From contig CM034537.1 of NCBI GenBank assembly GCA_020002185.1, forward strand, positions 8,525,615 to 8,589,614: a stretch of 64,000 nucleotides of DNA. The letters are read 5' to 3'. Below the pieces are notes generated by a model. That model did not search any database, was not told the DNA's origin, and was given only the letters and a program-made list of their open reading frames with translations. The DNA comes from Paraescarpia echinospica. Lineage: Eukaryota > Annelida > Polychaeta > Sabellida > Siboglinidae. Shown piece by piece: positions 34,670 through 45,659 of this stretch. The stretch's first letter is position 1, and each line of letters opens with the position of its first letter. A program made the translations under genes and the position numbers.

Positions 34670-35293
34670 CTGCAACATATTACCACTTAATATGTTTATT
34701 CTTTGAACCTTTCCAAATTATCGTACTCTACAAATAATCAGATAAGCTGCACATCACGATACCTGACAGTAGGGCAAAAAGTGTCTTTACTATCAAAAGA
34801 CAGAACAATTATTCTTTGCATTCTTGCAACAGTATGCAATAAGAATACAGTCCTGTCTACTGCTGCTGCAAGTAAATTAATAAATAAATATATTAACTAT
34901 TCAATATAATTTACTAGATTATTCCCTGAAGTTTGTCAAAATGGCATGTACGCACACATAAGTCACACTTACATACACCATATTTTCCTTAATTCATAAC
35001 ATCTATTCAACCAAATTGTGCTTTTTTATGCAATAATACAATGTTTAACTGAAATTGCAGCACCTCACACTGGGAGGAACCAGCATCCCACACCTTGAGG
35101 TACCAGCCAGTGTTATAAACCTTAAGACATTGAAAAACATCACAAGTATGTCTGAGAGATGAATGGTGCAGTTTCATTTGAACCTCTCAAACTGCAGATT
35201 AACTTTTTCTGAATAGTTTTTATCTATATTTGTTTCTCCCAAATTACAAGTTGTTTAATTGATAGCAAAGTGATATTATTGTGTGCAACGAAC

Positions 35294-35437
35294 CCGCATC
35301 TTTGCTAGAACTAGCCATCACTGCCGCCTCTTTGCCAACAGCGGCATGTTCACCCTCCATGTTGATCTCCATGTCATCCGCCAAGCCATCTTCCATTTCG
35401 CCCTCCACGTCACCATCTTGGTTCAGCAATGGAATGT
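35294..35437 (-). CDS. Crypton exon: acidic tail
   Basis: 144 nt, phase 1 at both ends. Encodes an Asp/Glu-rich segment (DIPLLNQDGDVEGEMEDGLA, then MEINMEGEHAAVGKEAAVM). The donor GCGG/GTTCGT is weaker than the others. The sequence from 34670 to 35293 is intron without other feature. Confidence 0.75.
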
Positions 35438-35809
35438 CTGACACAACAGTCACAGTGATACAATTTTCCAATTATCAGATAATATCCCTAACAAATTATA
35501 TTACACATTAATTGGAGATCATTCTGTGGGAATGGTCATAATTTTCAGGATAAAAGCGCATTGACAGCTTTTGCTGTATTAAAGATAATGTACAATATTA
35601 AAAAAATAACTACAAAGTGGCCTAGTCTGAAACAATCTACATTATTAAACTATATATAATGTACCCTGCTAACTTACAAGTGCACACATGGAAGTTTAAT
35701 TAACACAATTATTGATGTTTACCTACAATTGAAAAGTGCGCACACTCAATGTTTAGCTGACTATTATATACCTTTAGCATTTTAATTAATCACAATACTC
35801 CTTTCTTAC

Positions 35810-36005
35810 CATCAAAGTTGAGCTGATCATGGGTTTTACCCTTACACCGATCTATCTTGCCCTGATCAGCAAGAATCAGTAGCTTGGCGATCTTTGCCTT
35901 CTGGATAACGGATGAGGCAATTCGGTAGTACGTGTGTTCAATGTCCAGGCTGTGCCCCAAGTGATCAGCCACCCATTCCATTTGCGTGGTGTTGAGATCC
36001 ATCAC
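35810..36005 (-). CDS. Crypton exon: HLGH and nucleophile tyrosine
   Basis: 196 nt from TTTCAG/GTGATG to TTTGATG/GTAAGA. Encodes VMDLNTTQMEWVADHLGHSL and DIEHTYYRIASSVIQKAKIA. It supplies the conserved His box and the Tyr nucleophile expected at the recombinase C-terminus. Confidence 0.9.
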
Positions 36006-36479
36006 CTGAAATCACAAGTGTAATTCATTTATCTGTGCTAATACAGCTGTAGTTGCTTCTACATTAAACATCGAATGAAGTAATATTCTGTGGGAATTTA
36101 TGAATGAAGTACATAAATAAAATCATGTCAGATGACCACATCCCTAATAACTTGGGGATTCCGTAACCTGATCTGAACAATGAAACTGTGCTAGCAGATG
36201 TCCAGAATTTAAGTGCTTGAGGTAATATTTTGCTATTTGAAGCTGCCCAAATTTTATATTGTTATAAACTCCAACTTCATTTTATTACAGCAAGGCATAT
36301 TGTAATTGTATGTAATACCACTAACCCATGGCAATGCTGATAATTCATTGTAATACCTGCCTAACATAGAGTTTTGCTAAACCAATATAGGCTACTTTAA
36401 AGGTTATATTGATATCTCGTGATCAGAACAGCTACCTTCAAACATGCATCAATATTTTCCCTACAAAGAGCAAACATAC

Positions 36480-36598
36480 TTGAATGGTTGTAGCAATGTA
36501 CTGGCGCAACTTTGTCGATTTGATTAAATTAGGGCATTCCAGTGATGCTGCATCGACCATTTTGTTGAGTGAATCCCCAGCACGGAAGACACCTCCAC
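36480..36598 (-). CDS. Crypton exon: second-arginine box
   Basis: 119 nt from TTTTCAG/GTGGAGG to CAA/GTATGT. Encodes SGGVFRAGDSLNKMVDAASL and IKSTKLRQYIATTIQ, where LR is the catalytic arginine position of the family. Confidence 0.85.
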
Positions 36599-36711
36599 CT
36601 GAAAACAAGAATAGGCACACAAATATCATCTGCCGCCATACTGGTTGTAACTTAATATATGTTATTTTGCCCTTTACATTCACGTTCCGTAGCAACGATG
36701 CAAACGTAGCC

Positions 36712-36816
36712 ATGTATTGTTTCGCGTTTGGATGCAACTGCCACAATAGAAACTTCTGCTGTTGGTTTTATCGGTTTCCAGCCGATGAAAGTTCATTTAG
36801 AAGGTGGGAGGTACAG
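36712..36816 (+). CDS. THAP-type zinc-finger first exon on the opposite strand
   Basis: GCCATG opens 35 codons ending at a strong CAG/GTAAGT donor. MYCFAFGCNCHNRNF followed by FYRFPADESSFRRWEVQ has the C-x4-C start and the FxRFP...RW spacing of THAP domains. The following C-x2-H and AVPTIF parts should be on later exons, which I could not find. It lies antisense within the Crypton intron between the 36598 and 37411 exons and could be a separate gene or transposon fragment. Confidence 0.55.
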
Positions 36817-37410
36817 GTAAGTAATGAAAATGACACGCCTCTAATTGAGTGAGCGACAATGTCGGACAACGAAGTGGGCTATGAAAGTGCATAATCTCGT
36901 TAACTATTGCACCAAAACGGACCAGAAATGAGAATCACATGCATCCGCTATAGTACAGCGATCATCTATGCCAAAAACGATCACTGCCATTTTACTGTAT
37001 AAAATCACACAAAAAAGTCAATGTTATTTTGTTCAAGCTAACAATACATAGCATTTTAATTATATTTATGTTTTTGTGTATTTTTCATAATTTTATATAC
37101 TACAGTTCTGGGCAATGAACATGCTACTTTCATGAATTTGATGTATCCTTTAAAGACATTGGAAAGTATATTTTCACTTTTTCATGTGAAAACATAACCA
37201 AATAAAATACAGTTTAAGTTACATGCAGCTTCTTCATTTTTAATAGTTGCCAAAGTTGGGCATAAGCAGAGTTGTATCGTATGACAGGTTGCGCTTGCTA
37301 TTCTGAAAATACACAAGAAGGACAACAGACAACATCAACTTGTTTAAACAATATTTTTGTTATGCATCAACACTTAAATATAATGCAGATGATTAATAAA
37401 GATGACTTAC

Positions 37411-37658
37411 TGAAATTGGCAAAGACGTATGGTGATTCTGACAAGCCGATTTTGGCACGGACTTGTGCATCCGTGATTAATTCCAGTACATGCTGAATGT
37501 CACCAGGGATGAGAATGGGCACAGGCCTTCCCCGTTTCCCACGCATCCGTACAATATCCTGGCTATCCAGAAGCCTTTTCTCCAGAGTCGACAGGCCTTC
37601 AACAAGTGCCTCCATATGATGTTCATGTGCTCGAGGGCGGTTCTGGTAATCTGCAAGC
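37411..37658 (-). CDS. Crypton exon: central recombinase segment
   Basis: 248 nt between acceptor TTTTAG and donor A/GTAAGT. It encodes LADYQNRPRAHEHHMEALVE, RMRGKRGRPVPILIPGDIQH and ESPYVFANFS. The Lys-containing beta-hairpin segment of tyrosine recombinases is KRGRPVPIL. Phase-in 2 and phase-out 1 match both neighbours. Confidence 0.85.
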
Positions 37659-37717
37659 CTAAAATTAATCGGCAAATTCATTATGCAACGTAACACAATT
37701 CAGAAAAAATATTGCAA

Positions 37718-38826
37718 ACCAGGGGACCGTTTCACTAACATTCTTAAAAGCTCTTAAGCCAGATTTTGCTCCATAAACTTGATTTTGTTCCTCACCTTGG
37801 ATCAAAAATGAAAATTGTGTTTCACTAACAATCCATCCTGGATAGTCCTCAAAACACTCTGGACAAGGAATGCCAATTTCTACTGACGTCGTTATACCAC
37901 TCTTTAGCCATCATAAACAGCTAGATTTTACCGAGTCTTATTTTGAGTCCAGTTTCATGCAGAGATCCACTTGTTCACAGCCAAATAAGTCCTCAAAAAA
38001 TGTTAGCTATTAAAACTTTGATAAATTATTTGCTGGGAGCGCACGATAGTGTAGTGGTTAGCACATGCCGGCGCCCCGAGTTCAATACCTGGGCCGGGCA
38101 GGCATTGTATATTTGGTGTAAAAAAAACCTGGCTCTCAACATTGGGGCCTGTGTATCCCTCGTGATTCGGAGATCACGTTAATCATAATGTCGGTCCCGT
38201 CTCAATTTGGGACGTAAAAGAACCACTGAGGACGACAAGCACCGTGGCAATGATGACCCTCAGTGTCATTAACGTTGTGGAGTGCTGGAAACAACTAGAA
38301 CTTTACATGACACTGATGTCACAACCCATTTACGTGTGCAGTTAAATATACAGCTACATGAAGGTCAAAGTCGTTGTCGTATTTGCTAGTCAATTTTGAG
38401 CAAATTTTAAACTGTATCTAACTTAAAATATGCACCACTGACCATCATACAAGTACAAAATAGTTGCTGTTCTCTGTGATCTTGTAAACAGAAAATTATC
38501 AACAATGACGCTTCCGGCAAACGTTTACGCCGTGTGTGACATGGAAATAGTGTTCTCTGTGATGTGTAAGATTTTGTTTTAGTAATTTGTAGTGAACAAA
38601 ATGTCATGCATTGTTTTAAAGTGGTCGGTGGGATGTTTTGCCAAATTGTGCCAACTGTGTAGATTATCGATTATCATGTCAGATAATCTGTAGCTTAGGA
38701 TTAATTTAACGATCACGTTAATGAAATGCATTTTGAAAATTCTCCTGAAATTTCCCATCAGATTCTTTTTCAGGATGGATTTTCTTTAAGAGAATAATAT
38801 GTTAGTGAAACATTCTCCTGGTGTTC
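37718..38826. mobile_element. MITE-like element with GTTTCACTAACAT ends
   Basis: The left end contains CCGTTTCACTAACATTCTTA, and the right end contains TAATATGTTAGTGAAACATT in inverse orientation. The outer flanks (AACCAGGG and, inverted, ACCAGGAG) also match. A SINE has inserted into it. It sits in the Crypton intron and has no coding capacity. The remaining intron to 39212 shows nothing. Confidence 0.6.
38041..38312 (+). mobile_element. tRNA-derived SINE
   Basis: The head has an RNA polymerase III box A-like TAGTGTAGTGGTTAGCAC (38047-38064) and box B-like GAGTTCAATACC (38078-38089) at tRNA spacing. The body contains CGTCTCAATTTGGGACGTAA, AAGAACCACTGAGG and GAGTGCTGGAAACAACTAGA, which recur at 56267-56485. 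Confidence 0.8.
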
Positions 38827-39212
38827 CACTGTTTTAACTATATACCCCTTTACATTTGAACACATTGAATCATTGTCTATTTGGTCAAATTGAAGCCTAA
38901 TGGTATTTATAACATAATAAACAATTGGGCATAAAGAAGCGCAACTTAGTAATGCCTGCTTTTTAAGTGTTTTATAGGTTCGATGCTTCTTGGGAAAATG
39001 TTACACATATGCAAGTATCTAACTTGTCTGCCCCACTTCAATATGGATCATTTTCACTGGGTGTCCATTATATACGTGGTAATAAATTATTATGGCTATA
39101 CATAATCTGGGAAGCCTTTGTAAAAAACATTTAGCGCACATCCAATCAACTGCCTTTCAACTGACTAAAATATCAAGCACACATTTATTGACAAATTCTA
39201 GATTATCATTAC

Positions 39213-40496
39213 CTGATCGATTGCAGTACGCCAGGTCTTCGCTTGTTATACGTGAGCAGTCGGGCCTGTGTTACTTCTACAGCATTGCGATAACTTTCTT
39301 CGCTCTCTATCACTGCAATTTTGACGGCCTCATCTTGCAAGTGTTGAGATAATTTCTTCAGATCTGCTGGTTTTGGCAATTCCACAACTTTGTTGAAAGA
39401 TCTCTCTCTCAAGGTGGCACACATAAGTGCTGATACTTCCGTGATCCAATTCTTGTCACATACTGCATGGAACAGTCTTGCTTCTTCTGCCTTGTCTTTG
39501 TCTCTCGACATCATGGCTAGAGTTTCTTTTATGTTTGCCATTTATTTCATGTAATAACCTGATTTTAGGGCATTGGAAGGATGATCAACTGAATTTGCTG
39601 TTACACCGCTTACCACAGCAACAGCCTTCACCACCGTTTTGAACTTCTCTGGTACCAACAGATCATCTCAGCTTGCATTTGCATCATCGGCACTGTTCAT
39701 TTCTCAGACTTGTTGAAGAATTCTACCACACAGTCTCATTTTGCAGCTAGCATAGCTTCCTCGCCTCAGCTCATTCTTCACATTTTTTTAATGCTCGCAT
39801 TTCCTAATTCAATTATAAGGTGATCCTTTTTCAAAATCTCGCTGATACTGTCATCCGACATTTTAGCAAGTACTTCATCCTGAAGTTCCTTCGTGGCACC
39901 CTTGTGCTGTCCCATGTGTACATCTGCCTTTAGTTGTACTTCCCGTTTTGTCAGCTTTCCCTCCTTTGCAACACATCGGTCTGAGTAACTGCGATGCTTG
40001 GCCAGGTTAGACACCCAAGCAAGACAACTTGGACATGGCTTGTAGTTGGCAGCCAAGAAAGGTCCCTCACCTTGTGGTCTTCTAGAGAGCAACAGTTCAC
40101 CACTTTCTGCTTCTATAACAGTCAAGTTGTGTTTATGGTTCCCTTTATTTCTTAGCATCGTAAGCAGATACTTTCTGCGCGCGTCCACATCATTGTCCTT
40201 TGGAAGCTGCAAAATCTCTTTCATATCCTCTTCTTCCGAATGCTTCTCCTCCAGGTGTTCTACAGGCTTGCACTTGCAGATTAATTTTCCACAGTAGAAG
40301 CATGCATGTTTGCTGTTAAATACACGGTCTAGTTTCTTCAATTGGCCTTTCTTGCCTATTTCGTTCTTCTCTGTCTTTCTAAAGTAGACTGCTTTCAAAT
40401 CATCAAAATACACTTTGTCATTTCGTCCACATGACAGAAAAGGAAATATCTCACTGCCTTCTTTGTCAGAATTGTCTGATGGGTACACAAAATCAT
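39213..40496 (-). pseudogene. Crypton gene long exon: zinc-finger region and N-terminal recombinase half
   Basis: Begins after TTTTGTAG with AT, completing a GAT codon with the 19-nt first exon to read MASDAEDDFVYPSDN. An intact 236-codon block runs to 39778 and includes HNLTVIEAESGELLLSRRPQ and YKPCPSCLAWVSNLAKH. After a one-base shift it continues KNELRRGSYASCKMRL, DDLLVPEKFKTVVKAVAVV, then an intact 110-codon block with ATLRERSFNKVVELPKPADL and YNKRRPGVLQSIR up to donor AG/GTAATG. The length, 1284 nt, does not fit the flanking phases by one base, confirming the shift. Confidence 0.88.
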
Positions 40497-41620
40497 CTAC
40501 AAAAGCAAATTTGAATGATTTATAGAATGGTTACTAAATATAGTGATACGAGAAAACAGAAGCCAAATGAATATTTTATCAATTTTCCCTGAACATGGTA
40601 ACTATAAGAAGTAGAATGGTACTTTTTTCATGTTTCTTAGTAAGTGAAATGTTAGCGAATATACAGCTCTTTGAAAGGTGAAATCTTAGTAAAACTTAGA
40701 ACTGACAACTTTTTTGTGTATTTGATAATACCAAATATATATCTTATTTTGTATAAAATCGAAAAGTACATCTTATTGTTAGTCTCTTGAATTTTATACT
40801 ATTATATGTCTTACATTTCATGCAATCATCAAGCTAAGCCATAAGAATATTGTAAATCTCATTAACGTTTGAGCAAATTACAAGACATCAATCCCACATT
40901 GCACGGTGACTATGGTTTTAACTGGAGAAAACAAGATGGCGTTCGGTTTTTCAGGGTGTACCCAAATGGACCTTGTCGCTTATGCACAAAGTTAGTGCGT
41001 CGATCAATACTAGAATCAAGTTATCACACACACAGGCCAATTTCTGTATCCTTTATTATATGCAGTAAACACTATTTGACTATCGAAATACTTTAAAACA
41101 ACCTCAAATGCTCGAGCGCATGTGCTCAAAAGCAGGCCAGTTCTCAACAAACAAAAAGTAAGCCGGATACCATCACAATCATTTCAAAGACAAAGAGGAA
41201 GATCCCATCACCATAATAATTCCGCGAATCAATGACATACGCGGTGCCAGTCAACGATTAAAAAATGGCGGCAAACAAAATTTCCATCTAAACAAAATAC
41301 GCGATCGAAATTAACATCGCCCAAAAAAACTGTTTTCAGCGCTGAAAGACCAATTGGCATTATTTATTTAAAAAAATCATAAACAAACAGGTAGCTCGTC
41401 TCCCATATTAGCAGTAAGTGAAGGCAAATCGACGGTCTGACGTCGTTGTCACTGTCAATGATTCGAGATTAGCATTTACGTAAACGTTTTATCCATAGCA
41501 CTTACAGAAACTTCGTTAATGTAAACAGCGGTTAACATTTCCGATATATACAATACAACAACGATTGGCAAATATATTTGCGCTTTTAATGAATAATCGA
41601 TCTAAATAGCAATTTCACTA
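40497..41620. other. First Crypton intron
   Basis: No other feature is supported. A plus-strand open frame at 40869-41096 shows no recognisable domain. Confidence 0.4.
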
Positions 41621-41641
41621 ACCTTCTGCGTCCGACGCCAT

Positions 41642-41780
41642 TTGCGCGATGTCATAATCACGTGACTAACCAGACGCGTTACGCAAGCGTCAATATTGTG
41701 TGCATTGCCAGGCGGCAGCACAGTACGGACCGTTCGCTATAATACACACAGTGTGTACACATAGTGACTGTGTGTATTCG
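41642..41780 (-). promoter_or_regulatory. Putative upstream region of the Crypton gene
   Basis: It lies directly upstream of the minus-strand ATG at 41641, is richer in CpG than its surroundings, and has a CACGTG E-box near 41662 and an ACGCGTT motif near 41674. No TATA box stands out. The promoter role is inferred from position. Confidence 0.3.
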
Positions 41781-41859
41781 ACGCATGACCAACCCTGAGA
41801 GGAGATTGAATTATTCACTGCACACTCCTCAGTGGTGCATTCCCAGTGTTTTGAGATAC

Positions 41860-41976
41860 TTTTCCTTAGGAGGAGCTCCTCCTAAGGAAAAAACATCCTC
41901 GTAAGGAGATCATGTGCGTGCAATTCTCCTCACTAGGCAACCCTCATACACACACACACACACACACACACACATG
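41860..41976. repeat. 32-bp perfect palindrome followed by (CA)n
   Basis: TTTTCCTTAGGAGGAG at 41860-41875 is followed by its exact reverse complement to 41891. More TCCTC/GAGGA pieces and a (CA)13 run at 41950-41976 follow. It shares the CTTAGGAGG core with the hairpin at 32073. From 41977 to 42490 nothing else is recognised. Confidence 0.85.
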
Positions 41977-42490
41977 TTGATGACGTATTTCTTGCATCTA
42001 TTAACTCGGCGTAGCTAATCGAAATCTGACGGACAGTTCCGAATATTCATGAGCATGCCTTATACGGATCGTGAAGGTAGGCCCAAAGTAGAAACTCCGC
42101 GTACGCAGAGTTATTTTTTCGATATATTTTCAGGATCATTAGTGATTAATAAAACATAATTCTAATGATCAATACAGACATAGAATTAATGAAATAATCA
42201 TATTAACAGGATTACCTAATAAGTCGTACATTACAAAGATATTAAAATTCTCAAAAAATCCCTTTAATTTACGGTATGTTTCCATACGCCAGCCTTCTGA
42301 GTCGTGAGGTTGAATGGACAGAGTGTGTAGCTCACAGCTTCGTTATCTTTGTAACTCTACAGGATCTCCATTTGGGGTTCGGTGGGAAGGAAGCACGCCT
42401 GGCCGTGTGGATAATGGTTCTTCATATCAACATCGCTCTGTGCTGATCGTGTTAATAAAATTAATGCATCTGTAAATCAATTCCTCTTTA

Positions 42491-42965
42491 CAGTGGAGCC
42501 GCTTAGAGGAATGATCGTGACACGCTGGAACAAAGCACCAAATTTGGCACAGTTGTACTTAAGACCGTACACATTTTTGAGAGGGGGCTGCCCGATTTTA
42601 AAGATCAAGGTCAGGTCAAGGTCAAAGATTAATAATGTTATAATCCCATTTCTACCAATTGTCCAATATCTCGAGACTTAAATGATATTTTAAAAAGTTT
42701 ACAAAGGCTGCTTTATATATTGAATCACATCTTTCCACAGGATGATTTACTAATTTGCATAAATTCAAAATGGCCGCCAAATTAACAAAAAACATACATA
42801 TCGTCTTCTTTTTATCAGGGCAATTTCCAGAGAGGCCCCAAACAAAATATTTTGCACACGTATACTTTATGACCATGTATAACGTTTGAGGGGGGCTGCC
42901 CGGTTTTGAAGGCCAAGGTCAAGGTCAGATGAAGATCAAAATTCAAACGATGTCGTAATTCCATT
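42491..42965. mobile_element. Roughly 480-bp inverted repeat, left copy
   Basis: Begins CAGTGGAGCCGCTTAGAGG and contains GTGACACGCTGGAACAAAGC, ACCAAATTTGGCAC, GGGGGCTGCCCG (twice) and AGGTCAAGGTCA (twice). The same sequence occurs inverted at 47700-48179. Possibly a terminal inverted repeat or two copies of one MITE. Confidence 0.75.
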
Positions 42966-43429
42966 TCTACCATATAGTAACACTCAAACATTATTTATTT
43001 GTGTTTCGGAAGGTTACAGCATGTTTGTCAAAATCTACTTCCCGTCGTATACTTTATCAAATTTGCATAATGGCTGCTATGGTGCGCTAAACTAATTACT
43101 TTGCTGGCAGTTTTACATATAATTTTCACATAAAGGTAAACTAAATATACGTTTTAAACTTGCTTATCCAAAACATACACGGCTACTATTGGTACAATAA
43201 CTACTATTTATTTAAGCAGTACAATAAATCATTATCACTTGAAATTCGACAACTGATGTCCAAAGAGCAAGCGTGTATATTATATTTACCGTCAAATTAA
43301 CACGATAATAATGTCAAAAGAGACATTCAGCTGCACGCGTGTATTATCACATTGAACACTGATACGTGGTGCACATCTACATTAATAGAGGCATTTAACA
43401 TTTACTTAGTTAATTAACTAACCGTCAGA

Positions 43430-44020
43430 AGTTTGACGAGCTCTTCCTTGTTTGTGGCAACCTGTAAGAAGCCCACAAAGTACACGGGCAATTTGGCATC
43501 GCGGGACACCTTTCTGCGGACGCCTTTCCCTCGTTTTTCTCGAGTTGTGGCTTTCAAACTGTCAGGTCGGTAAGTGTCCCAGACGATGTCAATCCTAGAA
43601 CAGCCTTGAAGTTGTCTTCAGTCCAGGGAAAGAAGATGGTGTCGCTGTGTTCACCGAACGTCGATGTGTTTTCTAGTGGTAGGGCGTGCACTATCGCAGC
43701 ACCATCAACCACTTTGGCATCAACATGAGAGGGTGCCTCTTGCTGGACATTTGGTTCAATGCAATGCAACAACTCATATTTGGTGCTTGTTAGTCTAAGT
43801 TTCCCATGCAGGGACAATGCTGGCGGCCACAAAACGGGTGGTTTCCATGTGCGAAAAACTCCTCCTGTTTGGTGTTACGGACTTGTGCAGCGATGAATAG
43901 CTGGCTGGAGAGATTTCAGTCACTCTTCATTTATTGGAATTGTTGTTTCGTCTGCGAGTTCGTCGTAGTGGAGTGAGGACGCTTGAATAGAGGCAGTTGG
44001 TTTTTCTTGATGGCCTTGTG
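43430..44020 (-). pseudogene. Fragment of an uncharacterised repetitive protein family
   Basis: The minus strand reads EEFFAHGNHPF, then (shifted) WPPALSLHGKLRLTSTKYEL, ALPLENTSTFGEHSDTIFFPW, and, after another shift near 43610, IDIVWDTYRPDSLKATTREK and RGKGVRRKVSRDAKLP. I recognise this order from unannotated proteins common in invertebrate genomes (a VDVVWD...RKRGxGxRRKV signature), but I know no domain name or function. At least two frameshifts make it inactive. Confidence 0.6.
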
Positions 44021-45217
44021 TATGGAGGTCTTCCTTTCAACAAGCACGTCCTTGACGTATTTGGAATACTGCTATATCCCCAAACGTTCCATTAAGCGCA
44101 GTGCTTTCACTACCATTGCGGTCGTGCAATCATGGGTGTCCAGGGTCATTGATTTGTGGTGAAGCGTGTTTTTTGATATTTAATAACCGTAAATAATACG
44201 CTAAAACAACTTTTATAACGCTCAAACACTAAAGCTATGATATAAGAATGAAATAATAGTTATACTATAGTTAGTGTTATCTTCTAGACAAATGTAGACA
44301 CCTTGCTTGTATGTAGTGAATGTGATAACTTTAGGCGTTAGCATCGTGTACCAAACTGTCCTCCATTTTGTATTGCTCCTTTAACATCCACTAGGTGACA
44401 ACACTTAGTGTAGCTGGTAGTGGACACATGACAGCACTACATGGACTAGAAGTCCATGTATTACTGTAGCAGATGCTAGATTTATGCTGCGTTCCAATCA
44501 CCTCGTGAAGTCGTGAATACGACTTCACGACTCGTAAATAGCATTCCAGACACCACACAAGTCGTATTCACAAGTCGTGAACTCGAAAGTAACGAAGGTG
44601 CCCGAGTTCACGAGTCGTAAATAGTGGGCGACCTTCACCTTGCTGAACGTCAAATCGATCATGGGTACAAATTATTTGTGATCTTACAAATTGATACGAT
44701 AACCATAACAATAAAACAATGATCAAGCCAGAACATGCAAGACCGATGCCAAGAAGAATGCAGATCATGCTAAGTTATTGTGATTCGCTGTATTTCTTGT
44801 GTGACAACTTATATTGTTGCAATATCGCCCACGTCATTGCCACGTGCAACATGTAAACAGTGTGGATACAAATTTCGTGTGGTATATCATAATGTTCTTC
44901 ATATTTGACCTTAACGTCGCCTGATTTGCTGTGTAGACAAAGATTAAGAATATGTAAGTTGTCATAAACATGAGCATCATAATAACAGATAACAAAACTT
45001 AACAAATAGTACTATTTTTGGAAAATCTGGTAGAATAAAAACGTTTTAATAAAAAAAAAAAATTGTTACTTGTCATGAAATCATACATTACATATTTTAT
45101 AATGTTGTTATGACTTAAGTTATGTCAAGTATCAATGTTTCCAGAAATATAGGTTGTTTTTATAAGTATAACTGATTTATGTAATATCACATCATCATTA
45201 ATAATATATACATATAC

Positions 45218-45218
45218 C

Positions 45219-45260
<42 letters not shown>
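45218..45260. repeat. (TG)n(TA)n microsatellite
   Basis: About 12 TG followed by about nine TA dinucleotides, inside the Harbinger element. Confidence 0.95.
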
Positions 45261-45659
45261 CGTAATTGTGAACATTGTATATAATTTATTTAAATGTGCA
45301 TGTCCCCATCTACAATGAAAGGCCAGCTCACACTTTTAATTTAAAATAGTAATGTCAAAATTATGGAGTTCTGTCAATAATGACTGTCTGAAAAGTACAA
45401 TCTATTTGAAAATTACAATGTTAATATAAATCATTGAAGGTAAAACCATAATATTATTCGATTGTCCGGTTATGAGATGTTAACCATCGTATACAATACA
45501 CACAATACTACAAAGATAATTTTAAGTAAGAAATAAGATATACGTAGTGGAATAAGTGGTAAATTTCAAATGTATATTCAAACAAATGAGGTATAATCAG
45601 AATGTTCATTGACTTCCTATTTACTCATTATTGTCATAAAACCCTGGGCATCCATCTAG

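Larger units (their letters stand above)
32964..41641 (-). pseudogene. Crypton-type tyrosine recombinase gene, ten exons, long exon broken
   Basis: Exons on the minus strand: 41641-41623 (MASDAE), 40496-39213, 37658-37411, 36598-36480, 36005-35810, 35437-35294, 34669-34607, 33644-33582 and 33079-32964 (stop TGA), nine in order, with the 63-nt exon present twice. All have GT-AG boundaries and matching phases. The N-terminal part has zinc-finger-like CFYCGK and CPSCLAW...H...C. The recombinase follows: NKRRPGVLQSIR (first Arg), RGKRGRPVPIL (Lys), STKLRQYIATT (second Arg) and DHLGHSLDIEHTYYRI (His and Tyr nucleophile). Within the long exon a frameshift (T7 run, 39783-39789) and stops at 39706, 39670 and 39544 interrupt it. 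It resembles Crypton-derived proteins common in fish and invertebrates. Whether it was a host gene or a mobile element before decay is open. Confidence 0.85.

Noticed and set aside
38047..38089. A functional tRNA gene
   Set aside because: Box A and box B are present but the acceptor and anticodon stems do not form a plausible tRNA. The repeated body marks it as a SINE.
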